DNA of 64,000 nucleotides from the NCBI GenBank assembly GCA_013396655.1, contig WBMV01001905.1:492770-556769 (forward strand), written 5' to 3'. Both the position numbers and the translations under genes were made by a program. Under the pieces are notes generated by a model. That model searched no databases and was not told where the DNA came from. It saw only the letters and a program-made list of their open reading frames with translations. This DNA is from Campylorhamphus procurvoides. Its lineage: Eukaryota; Chordata; Aves; Passeriformes; Dendrocolaptidae. Of the stretch, positions 22,015-33,699 are shown piece after piece. How positions within the stretch are numbered: the stretch's first letter is position 1; the number at the start of each line of letters is the position of its first letter.

Positions 22015-25000
22015 TCTGTTCATGGATTTCATGCTTCGGAGCATAGAGGTCTTTACAGGTCAACCAAACTATTTTGTGCAGGGAATTGCAGTGGGAAGGA
22101 GCATGAATGATGCTACTTTTAGTCTTGCCGATCTTTCCTTCATCTCTGGCAATACCTCGCTGGAGGTTTAGCTCTAAAGATTTTAGTGCTGAGTGGGAGG
22201 GAGGGTTCTGTGACAGAGCTGGCCTTTGCTTTTCACTGCCTGGTCTGAGCTCTCGCAGCTTAATCCTTCACTGGCGGGAAGCAGTGTAATTTTAGTGAAG
22301 CAAATGAAGCTCTGTTCATCAACAGAAGTGTCCATGCTGTGCGAATATCTCTGCATCAGCAGCCACCCAAGCACTTCGCTTTCTGTTCTGGCTGAGACAT
22401 TGAGTAAGGCTGTATAGGTTTGTGCTTATGTTTATCCCTTCTTAAGGCAGCCTTACTAAAGGACAGTAGCTTGCTTGTGTGCATACATATTTAATCAAGA
22501 GGAAGGTGCGTTAAACAGAAATTATAAATGTTGATTATGTTGAGATTTTCTATGATACATATTTTGTTCCTCCCTGAAATGACAGTCCTGGGGAAAAAAA
22601 AAATCATACAGAGCTTTGAAATTCCTCATGTTGGGGTTTCAAGCTAAATGGAGACGTCAAATCCTTCTGCTGAAATCAGGTTTAGAATAGCATTTAATGA
22701 AACAAAGCAAGACATGAGTGTTTCTTTCTGCATCCAAAAAAATGCGTGTACTAGAGGTAACACTTCTATTGGAGTTTTAATATTAGATTGAACTTTCCCA
22801 AAAGGGAGAACGGGTCCTTACGTGGAGTATGTAATTTCATATTTTGTTGAAATTAATAATCCAAGAATGCATACATGGCAAAGCTTTTAGGGTTTATCAC
22901 TATTTTTTAATTATATATCTAATTAGTATGGTTCACATATATAGAATATGACTCACCAAGAAAATGTAAAGCCTTCTGAGACATAAACAAGGCCATACTG
23001 GGCTTTGTGTCTCAAAATGTAAGTAGATAACATTATCCCACCTGCATGTCCCTTAACCAACAGAAAATCGCTTTCTCCCCAACATCCAGCTTTCTCAAGG
23101 CCATGTAGTAAACAGTGGCAAGACCTGGCCAAGTTTTTATGCACACAGGGTTTGAGTTGTAACCAGGGCTTCATAAAGCCATTTCTTTGTGGTGGGCAGA
23201 GAGCTTCAGAGGTTGTACATGAAGGGAATTGAAATCAGGCTGATGCAAGACACAGCTGGGAAGCAACATCTGTGATACACCTCTTATGGTCAGGAAAACA
23301 GGTGAATATTTCTGGCAATTTGTCTAAAACCTGTTGGTAAAAATTACTGAGAGGGTCATCTTAGTTCAATTTAGAGCTGCAGTTGGGGCTGAAGGGTGGG
23401 TGCTGCAAAGGAAAGCTGGTAGCTTTCCTGCTGGCTAATCATCAGTGATGCAGAGCAGCATGCCTGCATGGGAAGTAATTAGTCATAACTCTGAACTCAG
23501 TGAGGGGAAGGCTCTTCCAGAAAAAAAAAAAAAAGGCAAGAAAAAAAAAAAAAGGCAGGGCAGTCTGATAAGCTGGACCTCCCTCATCTATCTCAAAAGC
23601 CTGGGTTACCTCAACACCTCCACAGCAGGTCCCTAGGCTCTCCTGGGGGAGGCCAACAGGAGGTAGTCACAGCCAAAGGACAGTTCATCACTTTGGGTTG
23701 AGGCGCCACACTCATGCTGTTGCCAGCAAGAGAGCTTGTGCCCTTCCGTGAATGAACTGATGCTCTTCGCTGCCCAACCATGAGTTTGGGCTACCCCAGT
23801 GCAAGGCAGTCTTGAAATGGTAGGCAAATAGTCACCCATTTCCATTCCCAAAACAGCTTTCAGCAGAAGCAGCTATAGTCTCATTAGGGGTTCTGATCTG
23901 TCTGCTCCGGGATCCTACATGCTGCCAGTAAAATGTGGGATTTAGACAAGCAGTATTTAAATTTGAGCCCAATGCTTTTTAGCATTAGATTAGTGAAAAG
24001 ATACAGGCTTCTTCTGAGAGCTTCTCATCTCTGCTTGGCCAGGCAATGGGGACAGTTCAGGTGCATCACTGAAGCTCCTCATCTCCACTTTTCTTGTAAG
24101 GGCAAGAGGTAGCAGCCTGGACTCCTTTAATTTTGACATGCCTAAAATTAGGTGAGGGAAATCCCCAAGCTACATCAGATAAGAGCGCACATTATCCAAA
24201 GTGCTGCTGAGTAGAGAGGGAAGCCCAAGGCTTAGCTCCTGGGCAGGGCCCCTTGGATCAAACATTTGCTCCATTGATGCTATTTCACTGTCTATGTCCT
24301 AGTTTTGGGTTTTTTTCCTTTTAGTTTTTGATTAACATAATTGAGATTTTTGCTAACATATTTCAGAAATTAATGCAGCAGGCCTATCAATTAAAATCCA
24401 TTTATTTGCCAAGCATGGTGTGGCATCAGCCCTATGCCATGTGAGATGGATGGGACTGTGTGACCACACAACCTCTTGGTCCTGAAGAGCTACCTTCTCC
24501 TGTTTGCCTTTCTCTGGCTCAGGAGGTAGAAGTGAGGAGGGGGCACAGGGACACGGGACTGGAGACAGCACTCCTTCACTGAGCCAGCATTAATTCCATG
24601 GCCCAACTTGGCTACAGCAGCTGGAGATCACAAAAGCACTAACACTGAGCTTGAGCCTGCTCCTGCAAAGGTCTCTGGTAGTCACCTATGATGGAGCCAA
24701 GCACCCTTGACTCCCTTCACAGTCAGTGGGGAGAAATAGGCACTTTTAGAACACAGGTGATCTCCTCCTGAATGAGCCAGCTCAGATAGGTCTATTGAGT
24801 TACTCTGAGAAGTTCCCCCATCCCTCCCTGCATGCAGCCTGCACTGTGAACATCTAATGTCTAATGAAACACACCTGACCCCAAGTGCTGCCAAAAAAGG
24901 CCAGGTAGTTTGCTGAGTATACTAATAGTGTGACAAAGCAAGGGAGCTGTAACCAAAGTCGGTTAGATGAAGATACCTGGTAACATCAGTAGAATCAAGC

Positions 25001-25075
25001 CAGGCTGGTGGAGACCAGCAGACTCACAACTAGGTGCCAGTGTCCAATTTCTTTGGTATCATGGAGTGATGTCCT
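22015..25075. other. Intergenic DNA downstream of PCDH8
   Basis: No gene is supported. Two short A-rich runs interrupted by GGCAAG lie at about 23,520-23,555. The rest looks single-copy and unremarkable, with stop-rich frames on both strands. Confidence 0.55.
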
Positions 25076-25077
25076 GT

Positions 25078-25577
25078 CATTGTGTCCAGTTCTGGGCTAC
25101 TCAGTACAAGAAAGACAAGGAGCTGCTGGAAAGGGCCCAGCAGAGGGCCACAAAGATGATTAAGGGATTGAAGGATCTCTCTTATGAGGAGACAATGAGG
25201 GAGCTGGGTCTGTTTAGTCTAGAGAATAGAGGACTGAGAGGGGATCTCAATATAAATATCTCAAAGGTGGATGCCAAGAGGATGGTGCCAGACTCTTTTC
25301 AGTGGTGCCCAGCAACAGGGTGAGCAATGGCTGTAAACAAAAACATGAGAAGTTCCACCTCAACCTGAGGAAGAACTTCTTTACGTTGAGGGTGGCAGAG
25401 CACTGGAAGAGGCTGCCCAGGGAGATCATAGTCTCCCTCTGTGAAGACATTCCAAATCCCTCTGGATGCATTCCTATGTCACCTGCTCTAGGTGACCCTG
25501 CCTTGAGAGGGGTGTTGGAATAGATGATCTCCAGAGGTCCCCTCCAGCCATAACTATTCTGTGATTTCATGACTCTG
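25078..25577 (+). mobile_element. CR1 LINE, 5'-truncated, plus strand
   Basis: About 500 bases match the 3' end of avian CR1: 'tgtccagttctgggct' at the left, then 'gagctgctggaaagggccca', 'agaggactgagaggggatct', 'ttccacctcaacctgaggaa' and 'agatgatctccagaggtccc', ending in the CR1 terminal motif ATTCTGTGATTTCATGA. Translated, it gives remnants of the reverse-transcriptase ORF tail (LERAQQRATKMIKGL). Indels break the frame, so it is long dead. Confidence 0.95.
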
Positions 25578-25750
25578 TGGTGGGAGGGGGTTAAAACTGC
25601 ACAAACATACAAGTGGGTAATTCCCACAGACTCTTTTTAAAGTGTACCTATGCTGCCATTCAGACATAGCTGCAATATTCCTCCTGAGTGCTGCAGAAAT
25701 ATTTTGGGACTTTGGGCTTGCATCTGACACCTTGGGCACCTTGGGCAGAC

Positions 25751-25962
25751 CTCCAATTCTGTTTTAATTCTCCATAAATTAAATTAATTTTCCCAAAGTC
25801 AAGTCTGCTTCACCTGTGACAGTAATTGGTAAGTGATCTCTCTGTGTCTATCTTGACCCATCAGCTTTTTTCATCTGATTTTCTACCCCTGTTCTGATGA
25901 GAACAGGGAGTGAATGAGAAGTTGGGAGGGGTTCTGATTGCTGACCAAGGTCAACCACTACA
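25751..25962 (+). mobile_element. Decayed LTR 3' fragment, same family as 38,259-39,211
   Basis: This segment aligns by eye with the 3' third of the solo LTR at 38.3-39.2 kb. It shares the 'ataaattaaattaat' motif, the pattern 'agtgatctctctgt...cttgaccca', and the ending 'ggtcaacc(c)ac(c)aca'. It keeps about 45 bases ('cccaaagtcaagtctgcttc' onward) that the other copy has lost. The 5' part of the LTR is not recognisable. It is non-coding. Confidence 0.7.
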
Positions 25963-25969
25963 GACACCA

Positions 25970-28340
25970 AGGAGACAAGATCCTAGAGCTGCCTTTTGTG
26001 GTGCTTCAGCCAAAAAATTAGTTAAATTCCCACTGAGCTGCTCTTCTCTCCTGTGCCTCTTGAATGCCTTCAAGGAGGTTTTATGTTTAAAGATGTGTGA
26101 TGGAGTCAAACATCACTCTGAGGTGCCTGATTCTGGCTTCTGCAGCGCATGCTCTAGATGTAGGACTCCTCATAAAACAGGGTGGCAGTACTCACGGTTG
26201 TAAGTGGATATGGCTGTAACCTCTGGGGTGGGGGCTTAATCCTGTGATCTCAACATGTCCAAGACACGGTCAGAAAATGCTGCCTGGATGAGACCCTGAA
26301 GGCAGAGAGAGTCCAGGGTGAGATTTAGCTGAAGATTCAGACAGATGTGACTTTTGTGGCCAATGCATAGGGGTCTACATGAACAGCAGGCATCTGCATT
26401 CCTGTGGCATGCAAAGAGGGCTGGGCAGGGGGGTCTAGAGGGGCTGTCTGATTCATCTCACAGAAGGTGCCTGCATTCACTTAGCAAAATTGTTCTCTAG
26501 TCTCGCATAACTGTGCTGACTTCCTCACCATTGTATATGAGAGTAGGCTAAGCACCTGCCTTACACATGGTGTGTGAATAGAAATTCAGGTGAGTGCATT
26601 TTCACTGAAAGAGATGGTCCATCCTTCTGTCTCCAGCTTCATTTCCCCCTGACTCCTTTGACACCAGCACCAAGGAAAGTCAAATGCCAATGGACAGATG
26701 TACAAAAGTATCAAAATCAGGTTGATTTCTGCACATTTATCTCATTCAGATGCCAAGTGAGTGTTAGATGCTGTTAGGGAGGGGGCAGAGAGGGAAGAGG
26801 GCCCCAGGGCCTGGGAAGAAGGCAGAGCTGTGTTTTTGGGCAGCAGCCAACAAGTAGATCAGCCTATTTGTAATGTAAAACCTCTGGAGGTTTCTAATCG
26901 ATTTCAAGGTTGGTCAAGGAGAAACATAGTGCCTTTTGGATAATGTGAATGCTTGGCATCACTAGTGATAATGCCCACTGACTCTTGAAATGTCACATAA
27001 AGCCCAAATTTAGGCTGAAGAATGTGGACGTGTAACTGAAGAGACGTGTTACTTCCCATCGTATACACCGCGGTCTTCAAGTTTTCCTTATTTAAGCAGA
27101 TGCTCTGGAGAAGCGCCCTGGAGCTGAGTTTCTCCTCCTTCTGCAGTGATACAGAACCCTTCTAATGGACACACAAAGCTGGTTTTGCACTCATGTCCAT
27201 GATGCCCATGGCAGTGTGATCCCCACTACTTTCCAGGGTGCAAAGGAAGGGTGGAAAGGATGTAGATGGGTACCAAGCTGAGAAAAGCAGCGACTTAGCT
27301 TTAGTGAGAAGCGAGTTTATTCAGTTGATAATTATTAATAATTTTTGAGAGGGCATTAGAATCTTTGGGGGTCACAGCCATGGACACTCATGTTAGCCTT
27401 TCTATGCAAAACACATCCACTGGATTTGGAAGAAATTCAAGAATCCTGAACTTCCAAAAGTGCTACAGCAGACACTAAGAGCAGGCTGAGTGGACAACTA
27501 GCAAGAAAAGAGAATGAAGGGGCACCTCTGTAAATCAAGATCTTAAAATTGCTTTTGCATATAAATTTGCTACTATCTGAATCCCTGCCTTTGGGAGAAC
27601 AGTACACAGTGCATTTGTCATGTGGCCCCTAAGTGGGGGCATCCCATCCACAGCTCTTTGCTGCGGCTCCTAGAAAATAATTCTCCAATGTCTCCTCCCT
27701 CCTCAGAGTTTAATTTCACTTCTATACCAAAGACATTCCTCCTTCCTCTCTTGGGAACTCGATCACTTCAGAGGTGGGATTTAGCCAGGGCTGGCAGCTT
27801 GCTGTGGCTTTTGCTTGTTGGAGTAATGCAAAGTAAGGAGAGATCCAAGATACTCCTGAACGCATATCTAGGCTGAATGATGACTGAAACAGAGTATCAA
27901 CCTCTGCCCTCTGCAGTACTAACAGCACAGAACATTTATGAGCGATTAGGCAGTAAAGGAACAAATTTCAAACTACACACCACACCTGTGAGAGGGCTGG
28001 GAGTAAATTCAAGTGCTTTTTGCTTACATATCAGCGTACAACCTGGCATGTACAATGAATCCAGGACAAGACCAGATGGATGCACCAGAGACCAGTGCCA
28101 TGGGAAGGTAGAAAAAATTTCTTCCAGACACTTCACTTGAAAGGGAAAGAGAGTCTTGCGTCCGTCCCCTCTTACCCATGCGAGCAGCAAGCCATCACTG
28201 TCCAAACTGCCTTTGTAAAGGTCCCCATGATCCCTTGGTCCCATGTCAAATGATAACAAAAGGGTTCAGTCTGTCGCTTCCAAATTCATGGCTCCTTTGG
28301 GCCCCAGGATGGTCGGGGTCCTGCTTTGTTTTACCACCCT
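25970..28340. other. Intergenic DNA, no supported gene
   Basis: No recognisable exon, RNA gene or mobile element. Frames are short and interrupted on both strands. Confidence 0.55.
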
Positions 28341-28359
28341 TGCATGACCTGGGTTTTCT

Positions 28360-28920
28360 TAGCACTTATTTATTTTTATTTATTTAACTGCGTAAATTGA
28401 TTATCCATGTAACAACTTTAATCAATTATCTGTGGCAAAGAACTTCTCTGCAACTTAATTAGCAAAGTTCTTCCCTGACCTAGCAATATCTGATTGCATC
28501 ATATAAGAGCTTAACTTTGAAATGGCAACACATTTCATTAAAAATAACTAATAGCTCCAGGGTTTAAAGATGTAAATGTTAATTTTCTTAATGAGAAAAA
28601 AAAGGGCATGCAGACTCTACCTGTCTATTTTCATTATACTGTGTCCACATGGGATGACTCACATTTGCAAAACTCAGGTTTAATTAACATGCTTATTTTT
28701 ACAATGATACTTCTCATTATAATAAATTAAATGTTTAAACAGCCAGTGCAAACATTTTGATCCAAGACAAAAACGCTTGCACAGTGCTAGTTTAAGCATT
28801 TAATTTATTATAATCCCTTCCATAACAAATGCCTTAGAAGTTGATTTCTTCGCTGTGAAAGGCTATTAGTATTATTTCCTCTGGTAATGTTTAATCCAAG
28901 ACAACCAGAAGTGTAAGGCG
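28360..28920. promoter_or_regulatory. AT-rich homeodomain-site-rich block, candidate regulatory element
   Basis: About 560 bases of AT-rich, non-repetitive-looking sequence abut a CpG island. TAAT/ATTA cores are dense (CTTAATTAGC, TTTAATTAACAT, TAATGTTTAATCC). A perfect 9-base inverted repeat, AATTGATTA at 28,395-28,403 and TAATCAATT at 28,419-28,427, separated by 15 bases, places two ONECUT/LIM-homeodomain-like sites in opposite orientation. There is no coding potential. This is the appearance of a vertebrate conserved developmental enhancer, but conservation cannot be tested here. Confidence 0.35.
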
Positions 28921-28982
28921 TGAACGGAACGGGGCTGGAAGCGATGATGAAGGCTGTGATAGCGGGGGACCTGCCCCGGCCA

Positions 28983-29006
28983 CAGCAGCAGCAGCAGCAG
29001 CAGCAG
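28983..29006 (+). repeat. (CAG)8 trinucleotide repeat
   Basis: Eight perfect CAG units lie inside the orphan CpG island. They would read as polyglutamine in one frame, but there is no supported protein here. Confidence 0.95.
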
Positions 29007-29147
29007 GGAGCCTGCAGCGGGTGCCATCCATCCCTGCGCGGAGCTGCGCCGGGACACCCGCGCTGCCCTCGGCAGCTCACACTGCAACCTGCCCGAGAGC
29101 GCTCATCGCACACACACCGCCTTTGGTACCCGAGGGCCTGTACACCA

Positions 29148-29237
29148 TCCACCCCATCCGCCCCATCCACCGCCCCATCCACCCCATCCACCGCCCCATC
29201 CACCACCCCATCCGCCCCATCCACCCCACCCACCCCC
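29148..29237 (+). repeat. CCCCATCCA-type minisatellite
   Basis: About 90 bases consist of 9- to 12-base units built on CCCCATCCACC and CCCCATCCGCC. On the complementary strand the units read as DGVDGA-like repeats. The array is imperfect and lies in the CpG island. Confidence 0.9.
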
Positions 29238-29599
29238 GCCGGCGCGCCCGGGGCGGGCGGCCTCTCTGAGCAGAACCTCCCGCTCAGGGTTTGCGTCCTT
29301 TCAAAGCCCCCGTGCTGCGTGTCCCGGCGGGGCAGGCGATGGGTGCGGAGCCCCGGGGGTCCCGCCGCGAGGGGGCGGTGCGGGGGAGAGCCGTCCCGGG
29401 AGGCTCCAGCATCCTCCGCAGGGAGAGCCCGCGGGGAGGCGGCTGCGCTAAAAGAGCGGTGTCTGGGAAGCATGAGGAGCTCTCCGTCTGACGGAGCTCC
29501 TTGTTGTCATGGGGTTTCCAGCCCAGTGCGGGGCAGGAGGCTCAGCCGTGAAATCGGCAGCTGCGTTGCACCCACTGCAACAGAGTTCGGCTGCTGATA

Positions 29600-30017
29600 G
29601 AGGGCTGGAGCACCTCTGCTGTGGGGCCAGGCTGGGAGAGATGGGCTTCTTCAGCCCGGAGAAGAGAAGGCTTCGGGGAAACCTTACAGCACCTTCCAGT
29701 AACTAAAGGGGCTACAAGAGAACTGGGAAAGGACTTTTGACAAGGACACGTAGTGTCAGGACAGGGGGGAAGGGCTTTAAAATGAAAGAGGATAGGTTCA
29801 GATTATATATTAGGTAGAAATGAGGGTGGTGAGGCACTGGAACAGGTTCCCCAGAAAGGTGATAGATGCCCCCATTCCCTGAAAGTCATCAAGCCAGGTT
29901 GAATGGAGCACTGAGCAACCTGGTGTAGTGGAAGGTGTTCCTGCCCATGGCATGGGGTTTGGAACTTTAAAGGTCCCTTTAAAGGGAGCCAAACCATCCT
30001 ATCAGTTTATGATTTTT
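29600..30017 (+). mobile_element. CR1 LINE, 5'-truncated, plus strand, diverged
   Basis: CR1 3' end signatures are present: 'gagagatgggcttcttcagc', 'ccggagaagagaaggcttcg', 'gaggcactggaacaggttcc', 'gtgttcctgcccatggcatg', and an imperfect terminal motif near 'aaaccatcctatcagtttatg'. It is more diverged than the copy at 25.1 kb and belongs to a different CR1 subgroup by its 3' end. No intact frame remains. Confidence 0.9.
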
Positions 30018-30019
30018 AA

Positions 30020-32615
30020 AAAGGTTCTGGCCCAGTTCCTGAATGGCGAGGAGCCTGAGAGCAAGCTGGGGCAGGCAAGGTGTCTTTCTCCCCTCAGTGT
30101 AAATTCACCAAAGGCAGCATTATTCCCCAAAGAGATGACAGCTGAGTGGGATCCATCAACTCCCACCCAGGACTGGGACTGGAATAGGAGGCTCTGTGAG
30201 AAGCAAGGAGAGCAGGACATGGCAGGGCAGAAGAGGGGCTTTCCAGGGCTGTGGGAGGGAGCAGGAGGGATTGCTCAGCCTGGCCGGGACCAGGGAGCCA
30301 GCCTCGGTCTGACTTTCCTAGGGTTTGTGCCCCAGGGAGATATCTCCTTCACCTGCTCATTTCTACTTCTGAGCTGGAGCAGTGTCTGCAGAAAGAAATG
30401 GGCCAGGAGGCAAATTCCTCTTGAAGTGATCCAAGAAGAAAAGTCTTGCAAGGGCCAAGGCAGGGTCATGCAATGAGGTGAGAAAAGCCCATGTGTTCAT
30501 ACCCCCTGAGCAGCTAGAGAAACACAAGGCAATGAGCCACCTGGGCTGTGAGAGGCATGCAAGGACCCAGTGTGGGTCTCCAATGTAAAGCCACTGGCAT
30601 CCTCTGTCACCATCCCACCCCTGCACGCAGGAAAGCTCCCACCCCGGCTCAGAACCAATGTCAAATCACTGTAGCTGTACAGGGTATTTTGGTGATGCTG
30701 AAAAGTTAGTCTGCAAGTCATTGCAGTTTAGTTCGTAGTTCAAAAGTATATAATTTGAATTCATTAATAAAGCCCTTTAGGGGATCTCATTACTCTGTGA
30801 AGAGCATTAGCAAAACACAAGTTGTCAATCAGTTTAGCCAGCTGACAAACTAGAAACCAGATGATGGTCCAGGCTGAGCCAAATCAGCAAAGGGAAAGAA
30901 AAATCTTTGTGGATTTACCTTGGATGAACGACCAATGACAAATGACCACGATTTTTTAAAGAAATGGGCATTAAAACATTCATGGACAAAGCACCAAATC
31001 TCTCCAGACCACTGAATTAAATTTAGGGGTTGCTCATGGCCTGAAAAACATCCTGCCAGAAGGCACCCATTTATTTTTCATTGCTTGCTTCTTGACAAAT
31101 CACTGTGCTCACAAAAACTCAGCAGATTAATAAACTGATCCTGCTGCTTAACTAATTGCAAAAAGCAAAAAAATGATTTGAGTAGTAGTGTGATGGTCAT
31201 TACAAAAATATCCACTGACTTTGGAAAATTGAGGGCACAACATTTTTACCTCAGAGGGCAGATTTATGTAGGCCACAAAGTGCCTTGGGTATTTCTTAGA
31301 GTCCTCGAGTTTATTCATGTATTATTTCCTTGGAAATTCAGTATATTTTTCCAGCAGGCAAGAAACTGGGGCTTCTGCGTACGAGTTTCATCTGCTCAAA
31401 ATGTGAAAAAATATAGATCCCCTTAGCACATTCTGCTACAGTAGAAGCAAAGTGTAAAAGAAAAATTCCAAATATGTAGATTTAAAAATAAAAACACAGA
31501 ACTCTCTCCTCCCTGAAAGGGATTTGAAGGAAAAAAAAAAATCCCTCAGCTACAGATAGGTCTAGACTTTAATTGTCGAGCTGCCTAAGAAGAATTGTTG
31601 GCCTGAGGTCATTTTAATCAGGTTGCATGTCAGCTTGCAAAATCTCCAAATTAGCTTACAGCTTGGGGAGAGAAAGATGTTTTTCTTTCCTGAAGAACGC
31701 AAACAGATTGTTGTGACATGTTCTCAGTCATCATGACAGATCAGATCCCTGCTTTGCGTTGAGAGCCGGGAAAGAAGTCAGCCGCTTCTCTGACTCCTTC
31801 AGAGATTTGGGCATCTCCCAGTTTGTCAGAGCTGGGGATGGAGTTTGTAGAAATCCATATGAAAGTGAGGTTTATATGCAAAGACTCTGATAAAAGAGAT
31901 TGACCTTAATTGGGAAGCAAGTTTCTTTCACATTATTTAACAACCTCCAGGCCTTCCTAGCAGTCTGATGAAAGGGAAGTTGTGAAAAGAAACAATCTGT
32001 ATTTATGCAGCAAGAACTATCATATCCTGAGCCATGCAGAGAATGACAAGGAACCGACTCATCCTTTTAAAAAAAGGATTAACTTGCCATTTTCGTCCCA
32101 AGTTTGTAAAAAGCAAGGATGTGGGTGAATTTCAAAACAGGCTGAGTACTTTAGTTGGATTTACAGCAAACTCTGAGCCTGTGTGAGACTCTGCACGTTG
32201 CTGTGGAGAAGCTGACCTGGGGTGATGGCCCTCCCAAGGTGTTCATAGCCTGCATGTCAAAGGTCTGCTTCTGAACTAGTAACCAGCAGTCTCTCATTCA
32301 CAGGAGGAGAGAAAGAAATGTGTGTCTCTAAATGGCAATTCCTTCAACTTCTAGCTTCTCCCTCTTTCTCTTAATAAGTTTGGGCACAATATTTAGGGAA
32401 AATTAACCTGCCCCTGTTGGTGGCCGACGGCTCAGTATTGCCTGTAACTTGGAAAGGACACAGACAGAAGCAGGAGTCCTGACTTGAGGCCCTGGCATAC
32501 TGCAAACAGGTGCATGCCTGGGCTGGCATGGACCTGGGACCACTTTGCCAAAACAGGAGAGGGTGTGATGTGCAAAAGGCACCTGTGCATTTGCCATGAA
32601 GGCACCACCCTGAGG
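30020..32615. other. Intergenic DNA, no supported gene
   Basis: No recognisable gene or transposon. The frame at 29,928-30,476 begins inside the CR1 relic and has no domain. Much of 30.7-32.4 kb is AT-rich, complex sequence. Confidence 0.55.
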
Positions 32616-32621
32616 AGCTGC

Positions 32622-33125
32622 CATAGAATCATAAAATTGTTTGTGTTGGAAAAGACCTTTAAGATCATCAAGTCTGACCCTTAACCCAACACTGCCAAGT
32701 CCACCACTAAACCATCTCCCTAAGACATATACACGTCTTTTAATTACCTCCAGGATGCTCACTTCCCTGGGTAGCCTTTTGCAATGTTTGACAACTCTTT
32801 CCATGTAATCGTTTTTCCTAATATTCAATCTAAACCTCCCCTGGCACAAGTTGGAGCCATTTCCCCTTGTCCTACTTCTTGTTCCTTCAGAAAGGAGATC
32901 ATCACCCACCTCGCTGCAACCTCCTTTCAAGCAGATGTAGAGAGCAATAAGGTTTCCCCTGAGCCCCCTTTTCTCCAGACTAAACAATCCCCGCTCACTC
33001 AGCTGCTCCTCATTAGATTTGTGCTCCAGACCCTTCCCCAGATTCATGGCCCTTCTCTGGACACACTTCAACACCTCAGGGTCTTTCTCGTAGCAAGGTG
33101 CCCAAAGCTGAACACAGGAATTGAG
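32622..33125 (-). mobile_element. CR1 LINE, 5'-truncated, minus strand
   Basis: The reverse complement of a CR1 3' end starts at the terminal motif 'atagaatcataaaattgttt'. It continues with 'ttggaaaagacctttaagat', 'ggagccatttccccttgtcc', 'tttctccagactaaacaatc' and 'cttctctggacacacttcaa'. Minus-strand translation gives ORF2-tail remnants ([44 protein letters not shown]). Similarity fades near 33,125, the truncation point. Confidence 0.95.
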
Positions 33126-33548
33126 GCTGACAGCAGAAAAATCTTCATCTTCCCTGTTGTAAGAGTTTGAGGACTTAATTTTTTCGTTTTCTGACTCTGT
33201 GCCATCAGTTCTGGTGGGACCCAGGGCAAGGCAGCAGTGCCACACAACCCAGATGTCAGCAAACCGTTAATCCCAAGGGACAGACCCCTGGGGTAAGAAT
33301 CCCGCTGCAACTTCTCCAATTAGACAGCTTAGCTCCTGCTTTGCCTCTGCTTTAGCCATTTCGGACCGAACATAGTGTATTGTTCAGACTCCTAGTTAAA
33401 CGGCTGGGAAGCTCTGGGTGTAAGCATGCAGAGATTACTGGTTCAATAATAGAGTCAGGCATGTTGGCTTTACATCGTTTTGCTAATAAAGCTGCAAAAT
33501 AAAGCTGTTGACTCTTCTTTTATCAGCATCAGCCCCATGAGGCTCTCC

Positions 33549-33692
33549 CATGTCTCGCCTGGTGATTAGAGCAGAAGACTGGGAACACAGGTCTGGAGTT
33601 CAGCCCTTAATGAGCCACTCTTTCGGCATGTTTTCACTCGGGGCTCTTGACCTCTTTGCATCTCGGCCAATTCAGCTGTAAAACTGGCTGAA
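33549..33692 (+). mobile_element. Ancient CORE-SINE / MIR-like tRNA-derived SINE
   Basis: The left part has tRNA-promoter-like boxes: 'tggtgattagagcagaagac' (box A-like), then 'ggtctggagttcagccc' (box B-like). The right part 'ctcttgacctctttgcatct' and 'cagctgtaaaactggctgaa' matches the pattern of the MIR core and tail (gacctctctgtgcctcag...ctgtaaaatgg). The order and spacing fit a single, highly diverged copy. No poly(A) tail or target duplication survives. Confidence 0.6.
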
Positions 33693-33699
33693 GGGTGGA

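Larger units (their letters stand above)
28921..29500. promoter_or_regulatory. Orphan CpG island, intergenic between PCDH8 and CNMD
   Basis: A GC- and CpG-rich block has abrupt edges and no recognisable gene. Long frames open on both strands (28,920-29,597 plus, 28,808-29,473 minus), but both run through simple repeats and neither shows a domain. Together with the AT-rich block to its left it resembles a promoter/enhancer of a non-coding transcript or a CpG-rich distal element. Confidence 0.5.

Noticed and set aside
32403..33245. 280-codon minus-strand frame as a host gene
   Set aside because: Its central part is the CR1 ORF2 tail and 3' end, so it is transposon sequence with random flanks.
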